Assembly: GCA_019187225.1 (NCBI GenBank)
Contig: JABAQQ010000026.1
Coordinates: 150,192 to 214,191, forward strand
Length of the DNA stretch: 64,000 nt
DNA from: Saprospiraceae bacterium
GTDB taxonomy: Bacteria > Bacteroidota > Bacteroidia > Chitinophagales > Saprospiraceae
Reading direction: 5' to 3'
Shown: positions 8,443 to 16,715 of the stretch, one piece after another
How positions within the stretch are numbered: the first letter of the stretch is position 1
Layout of the letters: each line of letters begins with the position of its first letter
Program-made: the position numbers and the translations under genes
The notes under the pieces: generated by a model
What the model saw: the letters and a program-made list of their open reading frames with translations, nothing else
Told to the model about the DNA's origin: nothing
Databases searched by the model: none

Positions 8443-9732
8443 TTAAGTATTTTTAATTTTTGGTTTTATGGCTTGGGATAATGTCCGACCTGTATTTAAA
8501 AATAAATCATCCAATGTATCAGCTCTATTTAGAACCTCCAACATAATTTTATCTAGTTCGAGATAGAACTCATCTCTATGCATTCTGGCAGTATAAAAGT
8601 CTTCCAAAAGGCGCTTGTAACGGGCCTTTAGCATGATTAAGATATTCAAGTCTTGTCTAGAGTCAATTGATTTAAAATAGACTTCTAAAGCTTCTATTGC
8701 AGGAATTATCTCTTGATTCCCAATATGCTTTTTGACTTGTTTTATCAGATCGGTACTCTTTTGCGGACTACTACCAATATAAATTTCCCTTTTTTCCACA
8801 AACTCCTCCACCCGCTCTAATTTGTTGGCAATCAGTGAAGCAATGCCTTCATAGGCATATCCCATACTGCTGGGATCGAAAGTGCCATCTTTGATCACAG
8901 CGAGTTTTTCCCCAAACGTGTAATATGGCACATGTGGAATTTTGGTCATTTTCAAAAATTCGTCGGGCGTCACGCGGCTATTCAATGTAGGCAGCCAGTA
9001 TTTGTATATCTCGGTCAGATTTTCAGCAAAATGGTTGACCCAGGTGTTGGTCAATTCCAATTCCGTTGTGGATTCCAGTCTTGAAAGAATAGGCAGAAAA
9101 AGCAGCTTACCCCGGTCATAGGGTAGTTTTTGTTGAGCGGCTGTGGACCGGTAAGCGATATCGAGAGCCCCCTCAAAACTTTGATTGGTGGCGGTAAACA
9201 GCAACACGATCAAGTTGGGCATTTGGATGGTGGATATGCCGTTGATCTCGGAGACGCCGGTTCGACTATCAATTAAGATGAAGTCGTAAGCGTTCCACCA
9301 AGACTGCCGAAGGTTTTCGATGTATTGTCCGCCTTTCTTTTTGGAATAAAAGGTTTCTACGTTGAAATCACGGACACGTTTAAAATAGTCATCGTCGCGC
9401 CGACCGGCAGAGATGAAGTGGAGAGGTTCCCGGGCATCCGGAATGGGTATTGAGATAAGAGCTTCTTTCCAACCGTCTTTCTTACGCTCTGTCAGCAAGT
9501 CGATCAAGCCTGATTTTTCCTTCACTATTTTCAAATCTATCCCTGTTGTTGTGTTTTGCCCTTTACCATTGAAATTTTCTGCAACGAAATACCGCTCCAA
9601 CCCCGGCGCTTCCAGGTCCCAATCCACCATAAGTATTTTATGCCCCCATTTGGCGAGCAATACGGCAATGTTCGCTAAGCACATAGTACGGCCAACTCCG
9701 CCTTTATATGAGTAAAAAGTAATAATTTTCAT
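8443..9732 (-). CDS. KGGVGR-type P-loop ATPase (MinD/ParA-like) paired with TIR protein
   Basis: A 429-residue protein whose N-terminal ~270 residues are a SIMIBI-class (ParA/MinD-like) ATPase. The deviant Walker A reads KGGVGRT (residues 10-16), with Arg where most relatives have the catalytic Lys. A DxD-type DWDLEAPG (switch I region) and a Walker B-like FILIDSRTG follow. The C-terminal ~150 residues are helical and unrecognised. KGGVGR-variant ATPases are known from predicted bacterial conflict systems. The gene starts four bases inside the TIR gene (ATGA overlap), so the two are translationally coupled. A likely role is NTP-dependent control or sensing for the TIR effector; this is inference. 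Confidence 0.85.
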   Translation of the reverse strand: MKIITFYSYKGGVGRTMCLANIAVLLAKWGHKILMVDWDLEAPGLERYFVAENFNGKGQNTTTGIDLKIVKEKSGLIDLLTERKKDGWKEALISIPIPDAREPLHFISAGRRDDDYFKRVRDFNVETFYSKKKGGQYIENLRQSWWNAYDFILIDSRTGVSEINGISTIQMPNLIVLLFTATNQSFEGALDIAYRSTAAQQKLPYDRGKLLFLPILSRLESTTELELTNTWVNHFAENLTEIYKYWLPTLNSRVTPDEFLKMTKIPHVPYYTFGEKLAVIKDGTFDPSSMGYAYEGIASLIANKLERVEEFVEKREIYIGSSPQKSTDLIKQVKKHIGNQEIIPAIEALEVYFKSIDSRQDLNILIMLKARYKRLLEDFYTARMHRDEFYLELDKIMLEVLNRADTLDDLFLNTGRTLSQAIKPKIKNT

Positions 9733-10376
9733 CTCAAAATGCCTTTTTCGTTTTCGATGGAAGGGGGAGTATTCATCACTGGGGGAGGAAGGCGGTTTTT
9801 AAGCAGGTTTTGATAGGGGGTGTCGCACCAGGCAGCACGGTTATTTGCCCAGTCGGGGTTCCAGGCAGGTGTTTTGCTCAATCCATCGAACACATCTTTG
9901 GCAAAACGCTCAACTGCTTTTCTGAATGGTTTGTTCTCTGGCGAGTCTTTCCTGATTTCTCCGTAATTATACTCACTGAAGTCAGCGAGTTGGATGCGTT
10001 CGGTCACGTGGGCAGGCAAATCCCCCACTTTTGTAAAAAGAACTGGGAAGATGAGTCCGTCGTCACCCATATTGGCTTGTTGTTCGCGGTGGTAGAAAAC
10101 GGCATACTCACGCAAACACCATTCGCGATGGAAGTAAGATGGGATCAGAATTGGCACCAATATCTTGGAGTGGGCCAACCCTTTGTGGATAGTGCCTGGC
10201 CACTTCTTGCCTGTACGTATATCGTGACGGTCATAAAAGATGCGTACTCCATTTGGTTGAAGCATTTCATTGAGCAGCCCTCGAAAAACCCCAATAAATG
10301 ATCGCTCAAGAAAGGTCTGTACGGGTGGTTCGTCGGTTCGCCTGTAACTAATGAAAACCTCGTATTCGTAGGCCAT
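9729..10376 (-). CDS. TIR-domain protein
   Basis: A 215-residue protein consisting of a TIR domain (about residues 5-165) plus a short C-terminal extension. It shows the VFISYRR strand, the box-2 loop region IFYDRHDIRTGKKW, a SKILVPILIPSYF strand, and WCLRE, whose Glu (about residue 90) is in the position of the catalytic NADase glutamate of enzymatic TIRs. It may therefore cleave NAD or make a cyclic ADP-ribose signal, as TIR effectors of anti-phage systems do; this is inferred, not shown. It is the first gene of the TIR-ATPase pair and has a good promoter just upstream. Confidence 0.9.
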   Translation of the reverse strand: MAYEYEVFISYRRTDEPPVQTFLERSFIGVFRGLLNEMLQPNGVRIFYDRHDIRTGKKWPGTIHKGLAHSKILVPILIPSYFHREWCLREYAVFYHREQQANMGDDGLIFPVLFTKVGDLPAHVTERIQLADFSEYNYGEIRKDSPENKPFRKAVERFAKDVFDGLSKTPAWNPDWANNRAAWCDTPYQNLLKNRLPPPVMNTPPSIENEKGILR

Positions 10377-10396
10377 TTTGGTAATTGTTTGCCGCT

Positions 10397-10427
10397 CAAA
10401 GGTAATTTTACTTGATCAAAACCCAAA
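10397..10427 (-). promoter_or_regulatory. promoter of the TIR-ATPase operon
   Basis: On the minus strand TTTG (10427-10424), 19 bases, then TACCTTTG (10404-10397), 20 bases before the TIR start codon. This is a close match to the Bacteroidota -33/-7 promoter pattern. Confidence 0.6.
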
Positions 10428-10461
10428 TAAAAAAGCCCGGCAGACTTCACGTCAACCGGGC
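10427..10461 (-). terminator. intrinsic terminator of the SnoaL-like gene
   Basis: On the minus strand GCCCGG, a 15-base loop, CCGGGC and six T residues. It lies about 40 bases after the stop codon of the SnoaL-like gene and just before the TIR promoter. Confidence 0.8.
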
Positions 10462-10501
10462 CTGATTTGTTTGTTCCGTCTGTTTTGTCCTTGTCTGTGA
10501 A

Positions 10502-11092
10502 TTACTTGCGTACGGTCTTTTTCGCAGCCGGCTTTTTTTCAGCCGCAGGTGCGGCGGCTTTCTTGTCTGCCGTTTTCTTAGCGGCGACGGGTTCAGCCGA
10601 TTTTTTGGCAGCCGGCTTTTTATCAGCTACCGGTTCGGCGGCTTTTTTGGCAGCCGGTTTTTTGTCGGCTACCGGCTCCGCTTTTTTCGCAGCAGTGGCT
10701 TTTTTCGCGGCGGCAGCGGGCTTTTCGTTTTGCAGGGTTGCGCCCATGAAGTACTGCTCTTCCACAATTTTGTCGCCTTTCCAGGTGCGGCGGATCACTT
10801 CATTGTACACCATTTGATTGCCGGATCTGTCGGTAAAGTCGAACACAAACTGGGAGTCTGTGGTGTTTTTGCCCACTTGCGAAGCGAGGCGTTCGATGCG
10901 GTTGACGGAAGCGACATTGTTGAAAAACCAACGCAATGCTTCCATTTTCTGGGCTTTGGAGGTGGTTTTATCTTCGGGGGTGCTGAGTGTGACGCAGTTG
11001 TCGGCGGCGAATTGGTCGAAAGCGGTGATGATGTCCCCTTTCACGACCAGCGCGTCGAGTGCATCCACGAGTTGATTCAAAGTCATTTTCAA
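10502..11092 (-). CDS. SnoaL-like protein with Lys/Ala-rich histone-H1-like tail
   Basis: A 196-residue protein. Residues ~1-118 look like a SnoaL/NTF2-like alpha+beta cone (two N-terminal helices, then FVFDFTDRSG, NEVIRRTWKGDKIVEEQYF). Residues ~122-196 are a very basic, low-complexity tail of repeats of the form AEPVADKKPAAKK, like eukaryotic histone H1 tails and bacterial nucleoid proteins. No signal peptide. The tail suggests binding to DNA, RNA or another polyanion, with the SnoaL fold giving dimerisation or small-ligand binding. The gene is monocistronic, with its own promoter and terminator. Confidence 0.8.
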   Translation of the reverse strand: MKMTLNQLVDALDALVVKGDIITAFDQFAADNCVTLSTPEDKTTSKAQKMEALRWFFNNVASVNRIERLASQVGKNTTDSQFVFDFTDRSGNQMVYNEVIRRTWKGDKIVEEQYFMGATLQNEKPAAAAKKATAAKKAEPVADKKPAAKKAAEPVADKKPAAKKSAEPVAAKKTADKKAAAPAAEKKPAAKKTVRK

Positions 11093-11120
11093 ACTATGGT
11101 TTGGTGAACAAATAACGGTG

Positions 11121-11149
11121 CAAAGGTACTATAACTTTTGCTAACCAAA
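11121..11149 (-). promoter_or_regulatory. promoter of the SnoaL-like gene
   Basis: On the minus strand TTTG (11149-11146), 17 bases, TACCTTTG (11128-11121), 28 bases before the start codon. Confidence 0.5.
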
Positions 11150-11334
11150 TAATAGTTGGCAACGCGCTATTTTGTTAAGTTATTGTAAAATTAAAATTTG
11201 CGACGAATATTTTTCTCGCGAATACGATGTTGTAAAAAATCAAATTGCTTCGGTTTTCAACTTTTTGCCCATTTTGCCAGAATTTAATTTTTAAAAACGG
11301 CGCCATTTCAGAGGATTGCCGCTAAAACTGGAAA

Positions 11335-11463
11335 GAGGCTGTCTTATAAGTCGGCTATCTGTTTAATTGTGGATTTGTTTATTTGAAAACAACCCTGGTT
11401 ATGAGGGTGTAACGAATAACCAAATCCACAATTAAACAGATAGCCGACTTACGAGACAGCCTC
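11335..11463. mobile_element. MITE-like palindromic element, family 1, copy A
   Basis: A 129-base element whose 43-base ends are inverted repeats (41 of 43 match by eye), beginning and ending GAGGCTGTCT...AGACAGCCTC. It has no coding capacity. A relative with the same termini and the same centre (a GGGTTGTTTTCAAATAAACA segment), in opposite orientation, lies at 25061-25191. The terminal sequence resembles Bacteroidota insertion-sequence ends, so it is probably a non-autonomous transposable element. It sits between mscL and the SnoaL-like gene. Confidence 0.7.
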
Positions 11464-11497
11464 CTTCAAATGTGCTGAAAAGAAGCGATTCATCAAT

Positions 11498-11785
11498 TTA
11501 TTTCACTTCTTCTCCTTTTTTACCAGCCGCTTTTATGAGGAAAAACAGCACCGTGCCGACGATCAGAAAATTGACGACGGCGTTCAAAAATTTGCCCACC
11601 ATGATGCTTTCGCCGATCTTGATGGAAGAAAAATCGGGCGTGCCGATGATCATTCCGATGATGGGCATGATCACGTCTTCAACCAGTGACGTAACGATTG
11701 AGTTAAATGCGCCGCCAATGATGAACGCTACGGCCAATGTGACGACATCGCCGCGCAGGAGGAAGTTTTTAAGTTCTGACCACAT
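11498..11785 (-). CDS. mscL: large-conductance mechanosensitive channel
   Basis: A 95-residue inner-membrane channel that opens under hypo-osmotic shock. It begins MWSELKNFLLRGDVVTLAVAF, typical of the family (an amphipathic N-terminal helix, then TM1 with AVAFIIGGAFNSIV). The second membrane segment is FLNAVVNFLIVGTVLFFLIKA. A longer frame extends upstream through a tandem repeat (encoding VQLSN units), but that extension has no counterpart in MscL, so ATG 11785 is chosen. Confidence 0.93.
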   Translation of the reverse strand: MWSELKNFLLRGDVVTLAVAFIIGGAFNSIVTSLVEDVIMPIIGMIIGTPDFSSIKIGESIMVGKFLNAVVNFLIVGTVLFFLIKAAGKKGEEVK

Positions 11786-11812
11786 ACGTTTTTCGTTTTG
11801 ATTGTTGAAAAT

Positions 11813-11917
11813 TTGGACGTTGGACAATTGGACGTTGGACAATTGGACGTTGGATAATTGGACGTTGGACAATTGGACGTTGGATAATTGGACGTTGGAT
11901 AATTGGACAATTAGACG
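11813..11917. repeat. 15-base tandem repeat upstream of mscL
   Basis: Six copies of TTGGACGTTGGACAA or TTGGACGTTGGATAA followed by a degenerate seventh. It lies 28 bases before the mscL start on the transcribed side, so it is in the promoter/leader region. There are no spacers, so it is not a CRISPR array. A related degenerate stretch occurs at 44919-45011. Confidence 0.9.
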
Positions 11918-12128
11918 TTTGACTTTGAACTGTTTTGTGGTAAGTAAAAGCAGTTTTATTGCCATTTCACATTTCAAACAATCCAATGTCCATTGTCTAA
12001 CTCTCCAAAGTCATTGTTGCGGTAAAAGTATCTAAGTCGTTGATATTTACACCTTTTTGGCAAGAAAAATTTTAAACGCCGCTGCCATCGCAGGCTGAAT
12101 TACTGGACTGAAATGACTTGTTGAAATT

Positions 12129-13265
12129 TTATTTTTCCGAATCCGGCCAAAACAATTCGGCGGCAATGCCGTCGGCCAGAAATTTGCCGGCAGGGGTCAG
12201 CCGGTATTTATCCCCCGTTCGTTCCATCGTGCCCTGATCCAAAAACGGCTGCGCTGCACGCTCGAAATATGCGGCGAACTGCCCGCCCCATTGCTGTATT
12301 TTCTCTATGTCTGTTCCCCACATCGTTCGCAGCGAGGTCATCACGTACTCATTATAGCGCTGGGCAGCCGTCAGGATTTCCATTTCGAAAGGGATTCGAT
12401 TTTCAGCCAACGCCTTGATATAGAGTGCATTATTGGCAACGTTCCACTGCCGGCTCCGGCCGTCGAACGAGTGCGCCGAAGGGCCGACACCGAGATAAGG
12501 TTCGCCGGACCAGTAACTGCTGTTGTGGCGGGCGTAGCGACCCGGCAGGGCGAAATTGGAGATTTCATAATGTTCGTAGCCGCGTTCGGCGGCGGCAGCC
12601 ATCAGGTATTCGAACTGGCGGGCGGCCTTTTCTTCATCCACCGGTGGTTGCTGTCCCTTTCGTACCCAGGCGCCGAGCGCCGTGCCTTCTTCCACCGTGA
12701 GGCAATAGCAGGAGAGGTGCGGAATACCGTAGTCGAAGGCAATGCGCAGGTTTTCAGCCCATTGCGCGTCGGAAGTGACCGGCGCGCCGTAGATCAGATC
12801 AATCGTGAGATCATCGAAACCGGTAGCCAGGGCTTTGTCGAGACAGGCGTGCGCATGAGCAGCGTTGTGGGCGCGGTTCATCCATAGAAGGTCTTCGTCG
12901 CCGAACGACTGAATGCCGATGCTCAGCCGGTTCACGGGCGTATAGTTTTTAAGGTCGCGGAGTTTTTCAGGGGAGAGGTCGTCCGGATTGGCTTCCAGGG
13001 TGATCTCGGCCTCGGGGGAAATGCGGTGAAGGGCGTTTATTGTTTCAAAAATATGTTCCAACTCCCTCATTTCCAGCAAAGAAGGTGTGCCTCCACCGAA
13101 ATAAACGGAATTTAGTTCAGCTCCATCGAGGTAGTCGCGCTGCAATTCCAGTTCTTTCACAATTGCCGCCACCATATCGCCTTTGCTTCGCAGCGATGTG
13201 GAAAAATGAAAGTTGCAATAGTGGCAAGCCTGTTTGCAGAAAGGGATATGTAGGTAAAGGCCCAA
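12129..13265 (-). CDS. hemW: radical SAM heme chaperone HemW
   Basis: A 378-residue protein of the coproporphyrinogen III oxidase-like radical SAM family. The cluster motif is C10xxxC14xxC17NF. Phe in the fourth position is the HemW hallmark, whereas true HemN has CxC. YFGGGTPSLL and the TLEANPDDL/NRLSIGIQSF motifs follow, then a C-terminal HemN_C domain. HemW binds heme and is thought to deliver it to respiratory enzymes. The gene precedes nothing obviously coupled on its strand. Confidence 0.92.
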   Translation of the reverse strand: MGLYLHIPFCKQACHYCNFHFSTSLRSKGDMVAAIVKELELQRDYLDGAELNSVYFGGGTPSLLEMRELEHIFETINALHRISPEAEITLEANPDDLSPEKLRDLKNYTPVNRLSIGIQSFGDEDLLWMNRAHNAAHAHACLDKALATGFDDLTIDLIYGAPVTSDAQWAENLRIAFDYGIPHLSCYCLTVEEGTALGAWVRKGQQPPVDEEKAARQFEYLMAAAAERGYEHYEISNFALPGRYARHNSSYWSGEPYLGVGPSAHSFDGRSRQWNVANNALYIKALAENRIPFEMEILTAAQRYNEYVMTSLRTMWGTDIEKIQQWGGQFAAYFERAAQPFLDQGTMERTGDKYRLTPAGKFLADGIAAELFWPDSEK

Positions 13266-13278
13266 GTGTGAGAGGTGT

Positions 13279-13372
13279 GAGGGTGTAAGCGTATCTGCGG
13301 TAATCTGCGGGCTAAATCTGCGGTAATCTGCGGGAAATAATTAAGATTTGCACACCGGACATCTGCGGGAAA
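13279..13372. repeat. short-period ATCTGCGG repeat region
   Basis: Five imperfect copies of ATCTGCGG(TA/GG) between hemW and ung, another of the short-period arrays in this genome. Confidence 0.6.
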
Positions 13373-13376
13373 CGAC

Positions 13377-14072
13377 TCAAGGATCAACGCGCCAGTTGAC
13401 AGGCGTTTTTCCCTGTTTTTCCAGAATTTCATTGGTGTGTGCAAAATGCCCGCAGCCCATAAAAGCGTCGCCGGCGAGCGGCGAAGGATGTGCGGCTTCG
13501 AGCACGTAGTGTTTCGTCTGGTCAATGAGCGCCTTTTTGCTTTTGGCGAAGTTGCCCCACAGTAAAAACACCACACCTTCCTTTTCGTTCGAGATGTGGC
13601 GGATCACGGCATCAGTAAAGGTTTGCCAGCCGATCTTCTGGTGCGAGGCGGGTTGGCGGGCTTCCACGGTGAGGATGGCGTTGAGCAGGAGCACGCCCTG
13701 CTCCGCCCAGTACGTCAAATCGCCGTGATTCGGCACGGGCAGGCCGAGTTCCGCATTGATCTCTTTATAAATATTGACCAGCGAGGGTGGTATTTTGACG
13801 CCTTTGGGCACGGAGAAACACAGTCCCATGGCTTCGCCGGGGTTGTGATAGGGGTCCTGTCCGAGGATAACGACCTTCACCGCGTCGAACGGCGTTTTGT
13901 TGAACGCATTGAAGATCAGCGGTCCCGGCGGATAAATCGTTTTGCCGGCCTTTTTTTCATTCACCAGAAAAGTCTTGATGGCGGCGAAATACGGCTGGTT
14001 GAATTCGTCGGCGAGTACTTTTTTCCAGGATTCTTCGATCTGGACGTTGGAAGGGGGCGGAGTGGATTCCAT
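13377..14072 (-). CDS. ung: uracil-DNA glycosylase (family 1)
   Basis: A 231-residue enzyme that excises uracil from DNA to start base excision repair. The catalytic water-activating motif GQDPYH and the downstream GLCFSVPKG are present, as are LLLNAILTVE and the HPSPLAGDAF minor-groove loop. Length matches the family. The start ATG at 14072 begins MESTPPPSNVQIEESW. Confidence 0.96.
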   Translation of the reverse strand: MESTPPPSNVQIEESWKKVLADEFNQPYFAAIKTFLVNEKKAGKTIYPPGPLIFNAFNKTPFDAVKVVILGQDPYHNPGEAMGLCFSVPKGVKIPPSLVNIYKEINAELGLPVPNHGDLTYWAEQGVLLLNAILTVEARQPASHQKIGWQTFTDAVIRHISNEKEGVVFLLWGNFAKSKKALIDQTKHYVLEAAHPSPLAGDAFMGCGHFAHTNEILEKQGKTPVNWRVDP

Positions 14073-14152
14073 GACGCGTATCTTTTGCCCGCAAGTTAGT
14101 TTGCCGGCGGAACTTTGCCAAAAGCGGTGCAGTTGAGTTGGTTAAAAGTTTT

Positions 14153-14160
14153 TATTTTTG
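14153..14160 (+). promoter_or_regulatory. -7 box upstream of tRNA-Arg
   Basis: TATTTTTG matches TAnnTTTG, 18 bases before the mature 5' end of the tRNA. TTG triplets lie upstream at 14133-14141. Confidence 0.4.
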
Positions 14161-14178
14161 CACCGTCCAAAAAAGTTT

Positions 14179-14251
14179 GGTCCCGTAGCTCAACGGATAG
14201 AGCAACTGCCTTCTAAGCAGTAGGTTACAGGTTCGAGCCCTGTCGGGATCA
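14179..14251 (+). tRNA. tRNA-Arg (anticodon TCT)
   Basis: A 73-base cloverleaf. Acceptor GGTCCCG pairs with CGGGATC (one G-T), D stem GCTC/GAGC, anticodon stem ACTGC/GCAGT with loop CTTCTAA (anticodon TCT, reading AGA), variable AGGTT, T stem ACAGG/CCTGT with loop TTCGAGC, discriminator A. The CCA end is not encoded. Confidence 0.97.
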
Positions 14252-14253
14252 CG

Positions 14254-14286
14254 AGCCCGGTTGCCGAGACGGCATCCGGGCTTTTT
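14254..14286 (+). terminator. intrinsic terminator after tRNA-Arg
   Basis: GCCCGG (14255-14260) pairs with CCGGGC (14276-14281), with an inner TGCC/GGCA stem, followed by five T residues. Confidence 0.85.
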
Positions 14287-15761
14287 CATGCGGCACGGTG
14301 GGTTTTCCGCGCTTTTTTCAGCATTTCCTCCAGTTTTTCAGTAAGCCAATAGCGTTCTGCGATGTAGGGTGTCGTTTTGACTTTCTGCAGGATGCGTTTT
14401 ATCCTTTTTTCGTTGCCCAGCGTATTCGAGCTGACCATCTGTTTGAGCACGTCTACGAAGGTGTTAAAAAGAGTCTTCTTTTCGTCAGGCAGCAACTCGT
14501 CGCGGTGGAAAAACATCTTCGCTGCGCTCAATTTGGACGCTACGATTTCCGGTATGGTTTCATAGTACACTTTTAGTTCGAGAATTCGCGCCCATACCTT
14601 GTAGTGATGGTCTTCATAATGCCCTTCCTGTAAATGATCAAGGCATTTTTCATAGTCTTTGTTATAAAACAAATAATTGGCAATGTTGTATTTGTAGGGC
14701 TCCAAAGACTGCTCGTAGCCTAAAATCCTGAGTTTATTTTCCTCGATGAATTGTAAGGTCCAATCCATTTCTCCCAACCGCAACCCTGCTACGGTAATAC
14801 TTTGGTATTCACTGGGAGATAACATGCCGTCGGTGTATATGCGTCCCGATTCCACTCTTTCTTTTTGTAGTTCGAAAAGGTCGGGGAGAAAATCCCACTC
14901 ATTGGCGTTGACACGGGCGATACATAAATTACATATGAACATTTCCAGTGCAGTGAGTAACCCGGGGTCGAGCCTGAAGGAAACAGCCCTTATTTTAAGG
15001 CGCAGGGCGCTGAGTTCTTCGCGGGTAAATAATGTTGGCGCGGATAAAAAGGACGCGATTTGCTCCAGAATGCCGATGAGCGGATCTTCAAAGGAGTAAT
15101 TTAGATGTAAGATTGTTTGGTAATCCCGGAAAATATTGTACAAGGAAGTATCAATTTTTACCAGGCGGCTTTGACTTAGAAGCAAACAGCAGAGATAAAG
15201 TCTTTCCGCAATGTAGTAGGTATCGAATGCGCGAATAGCATGGGGTAAGTCCAGATCATCGCGGCGAAGGTGAAGATAACTTTTCAGACTAACGGTTGCT
15301 TTCCATAAAAGATAGTGGTCGTAGTATTGATTGAGGCTTAATTCGCCCGGATTGTGGAGCAATTTTTGGGCGCGGTGGAGCGCCGAAAATCCTTTTTCCA
15401 CCAGATCATTTTCCTGGTAATAGCCGGCCAGGTAAACCAGTTCGCGTGCGGTACCGGTCTCCTTTTCAAATTTTTGCCAGGCGATCATTTTTCTGACCAA
15501 TTCCAGCACCTCATTCATCAGGCTGTCCAATTTTGCAGTGTCCGGTTCGGACAAACCAAACACGGCCTGGCAGACGGTGAGTTTTTCAAGAAGGGAATTT
15601 TTCCCTTTGGCGATATGTTCGACCAAATACCGCAGCAATTTTTCCCGGACAGGTGCATTCTTGCCCCGGTTGAGGAACTTCGAAGAAAAAAAATCGAGCA
15701 ATTTCTGTTTGTGTGCAGGTAAAAGCGCCCGAAGTGTAACGACGAGTACGCTATCGTCCAT
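14286..15761 (-). CDS. large helical (TPR-like) hypothetical protein
   Basis: A 491-residue protein when started at MDDSVLVVTLRALLPAHK (15761). The upstream extension of the frame to 15893 has no coding character. It is predicted to be almost entirely alpha-helical, with repeated tyrosine/leucine-rich helices suggestive of TPR-like repeats (for example KYNIANYLFYNKDYEKCLDHL). No enzyme motif, signal peptide or membrane segment is visible. It converges on the tRNA terminator. Function unknown. Confidence 0.75.
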   Translation of the reverse strand: MDDSVLVVTLRALLPAHKQKLLDFFSSKFLNRGKNAPVREKLLRYLVEHIAKGKNSLLEKLTVCQAVFGLSEPDTAKLDSLMNEVLELVRKMIAWQKFEKETGTARELVYLAGYYQENDLVEKGFSALHRAQKLLHNPGELSLNQYYDHYLLWKATVSLKSYLHLRRDDLDLPHAIRAFDTYYIAERLYLCCLLLSQSRLVKIDTSLYNIFRDYQTILHLNYSFEDPLIGILEQIASFLSAPTLFTREELSALRLKIRAVSFRLDPGLLTALEMFICNLCIARVNANEWDFLPDLFELQKERVESGRIYTDGMLSPSEYQSITVAGLRLGEMDWTLQFIEENKLRILGYEQSLEPYKYNIANYLFYNKDYEKCLDHLQEGHYEDHHYKVWARILELKVYYETIPEIVASKLSAAKMFFHRDELLPDEKKTLFNTFVDVLKQMVSSNTLGNEKRIKRILQKVKTTPYIAERYWLTEKLEEMLKKARKTHRAA

Positions 15762-15856
15762 AGGGTGAAAATGCCGGTAAAAAGTGAAGAATCCGCAAAA
15801 AATGTTATCAGATGTAAAAATGCAAACTCTTACGTTTGTAGCAAAAAAATAGTTAT

Positions 15857-16705
15857 ATGGCCAGCTTCGCAAAATTTTCCATTTTTCTTGCACTCATCGC
15901 CGCAACATCTTTTTTGTCGTGCAAAAAATCCGATGCGGTTCCGCCTCGTGTGCCGGAGATAAAGGTCGGGCGGGATTTCGGTTTGTCGGTGAGTTGGGCA
16001 GAGTCAGACGGCGAAGCGAAAACGAAAGTGATTCTGCAAAAAACCAAAAAGAAAATCGTTGATTGGGACACCACTTTTATTATTGATGCGCCGAGTTTTA
16101 CCATCCCCGATGTATTCAAATCTAAGGTCGAAGTCAGATTGATCCCTGTCGGGAAAGACGGAAAAGAAGGGCCTGCGACGTCCTTTCTCATCGCCGGCCC
16201 CGCTTACCTCGATACTACTATTATTGTCGCCTCGGACGTCATTGCAGGGCGCACCACTGTAGGAGACCCGGCTGAGAATCCTTGCCAGGGCCAAACCTAT
16301 GTTGCGGCCACCTTGCTTGCCGAAACAACGATTGGAGATATCAAAACCTCAGAATACGACGCGAGCAACAGTGTTGATAAAGTGTTCAAAGTCACAGTAA
16401 CCAGAGGTTCGACCAATGTTGTTTTTCTCGTCTCGCCTACGTCCGACCAGGAAACCTCTTCCCCCAACCGGTTTAAGTCCTCCTATGCAGAGTTTATCAG
16501 CGGCAGCAACAACTACACTTGCCTTACCGCCGGAGGTTTTAGCATGGAGAATGATACGACGCTCAAATACGACGCCAATGGGTTACTATTCAGGACTTAT
16601 GTAAAATGCGATCATCTGAATAACAGTTGCTCGTCGAGGGTTATCCGCATCAAACGGCATAAAGATATCGGGGTTGCCGTTGAAAAATGCACCACCTGCA
16701 ATTGA
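15857..16705 (+). CDS. putative lipoprotein, 282 residues
   Basis: The N-terminus MASFAKFSIFLALIAATSF ends in a cysteine followed by KKSD, a signal-peptide-plus-lipobox-like arrangement usual for Bacteroidota outer-membrane lipoproteins. The mature part starts with a fibronectin-like beta segment (about 30-115) and ends with a cysteine-rich tail (several Cys, terminating CTTCN). A TACGTTTG box lies at 15831-15838. It is followed 10 bases later by the papain-like protease gene and is probably co-transcribed with it, so it could be an accessory or inhibitor of that protease; this is speculation. Confidence 0.75.
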   Translation: MASFAKFSIFLALIAATSFLSCKKSDAVPPRVPEIKVGRDFGLSVSWAESDGEAKTKVILQKTKKKIVDWDTTFIIDAPSFTIPDVFKSKVEVRLIPVGKDGKEGPATSFLIAGPAYLDTTIIVASDVIAGRTTVGDPAENPCQGQTYVAATLLAETTIGDIKTSEYDASNSVDKVFKVTVTRGSTNVVFLVSPTSDQETSSPNRFKSSYAEFISGSNNYTCLTAGGFSMENDTTLKYDANGLLFRTYVKCDHLNNSCSSRVIRIKRHKDIGVAVEKCTTCN

Positions 16706-16715
16706 TCTTGAGATC

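Noticed and set aside
11813-11917. Possible CRISPR array
   Set aside because: Units are contiguous without spacers, 15 bases long, and no cas genes are present. The same holds for 45097-45187.
11786-11986. N-terminal extension of MscL through the tandem repeat
   Set aside because: MscL begins at the amphipathic helix MWSELKNF; the extension is only translated repeat (VQLSN units).
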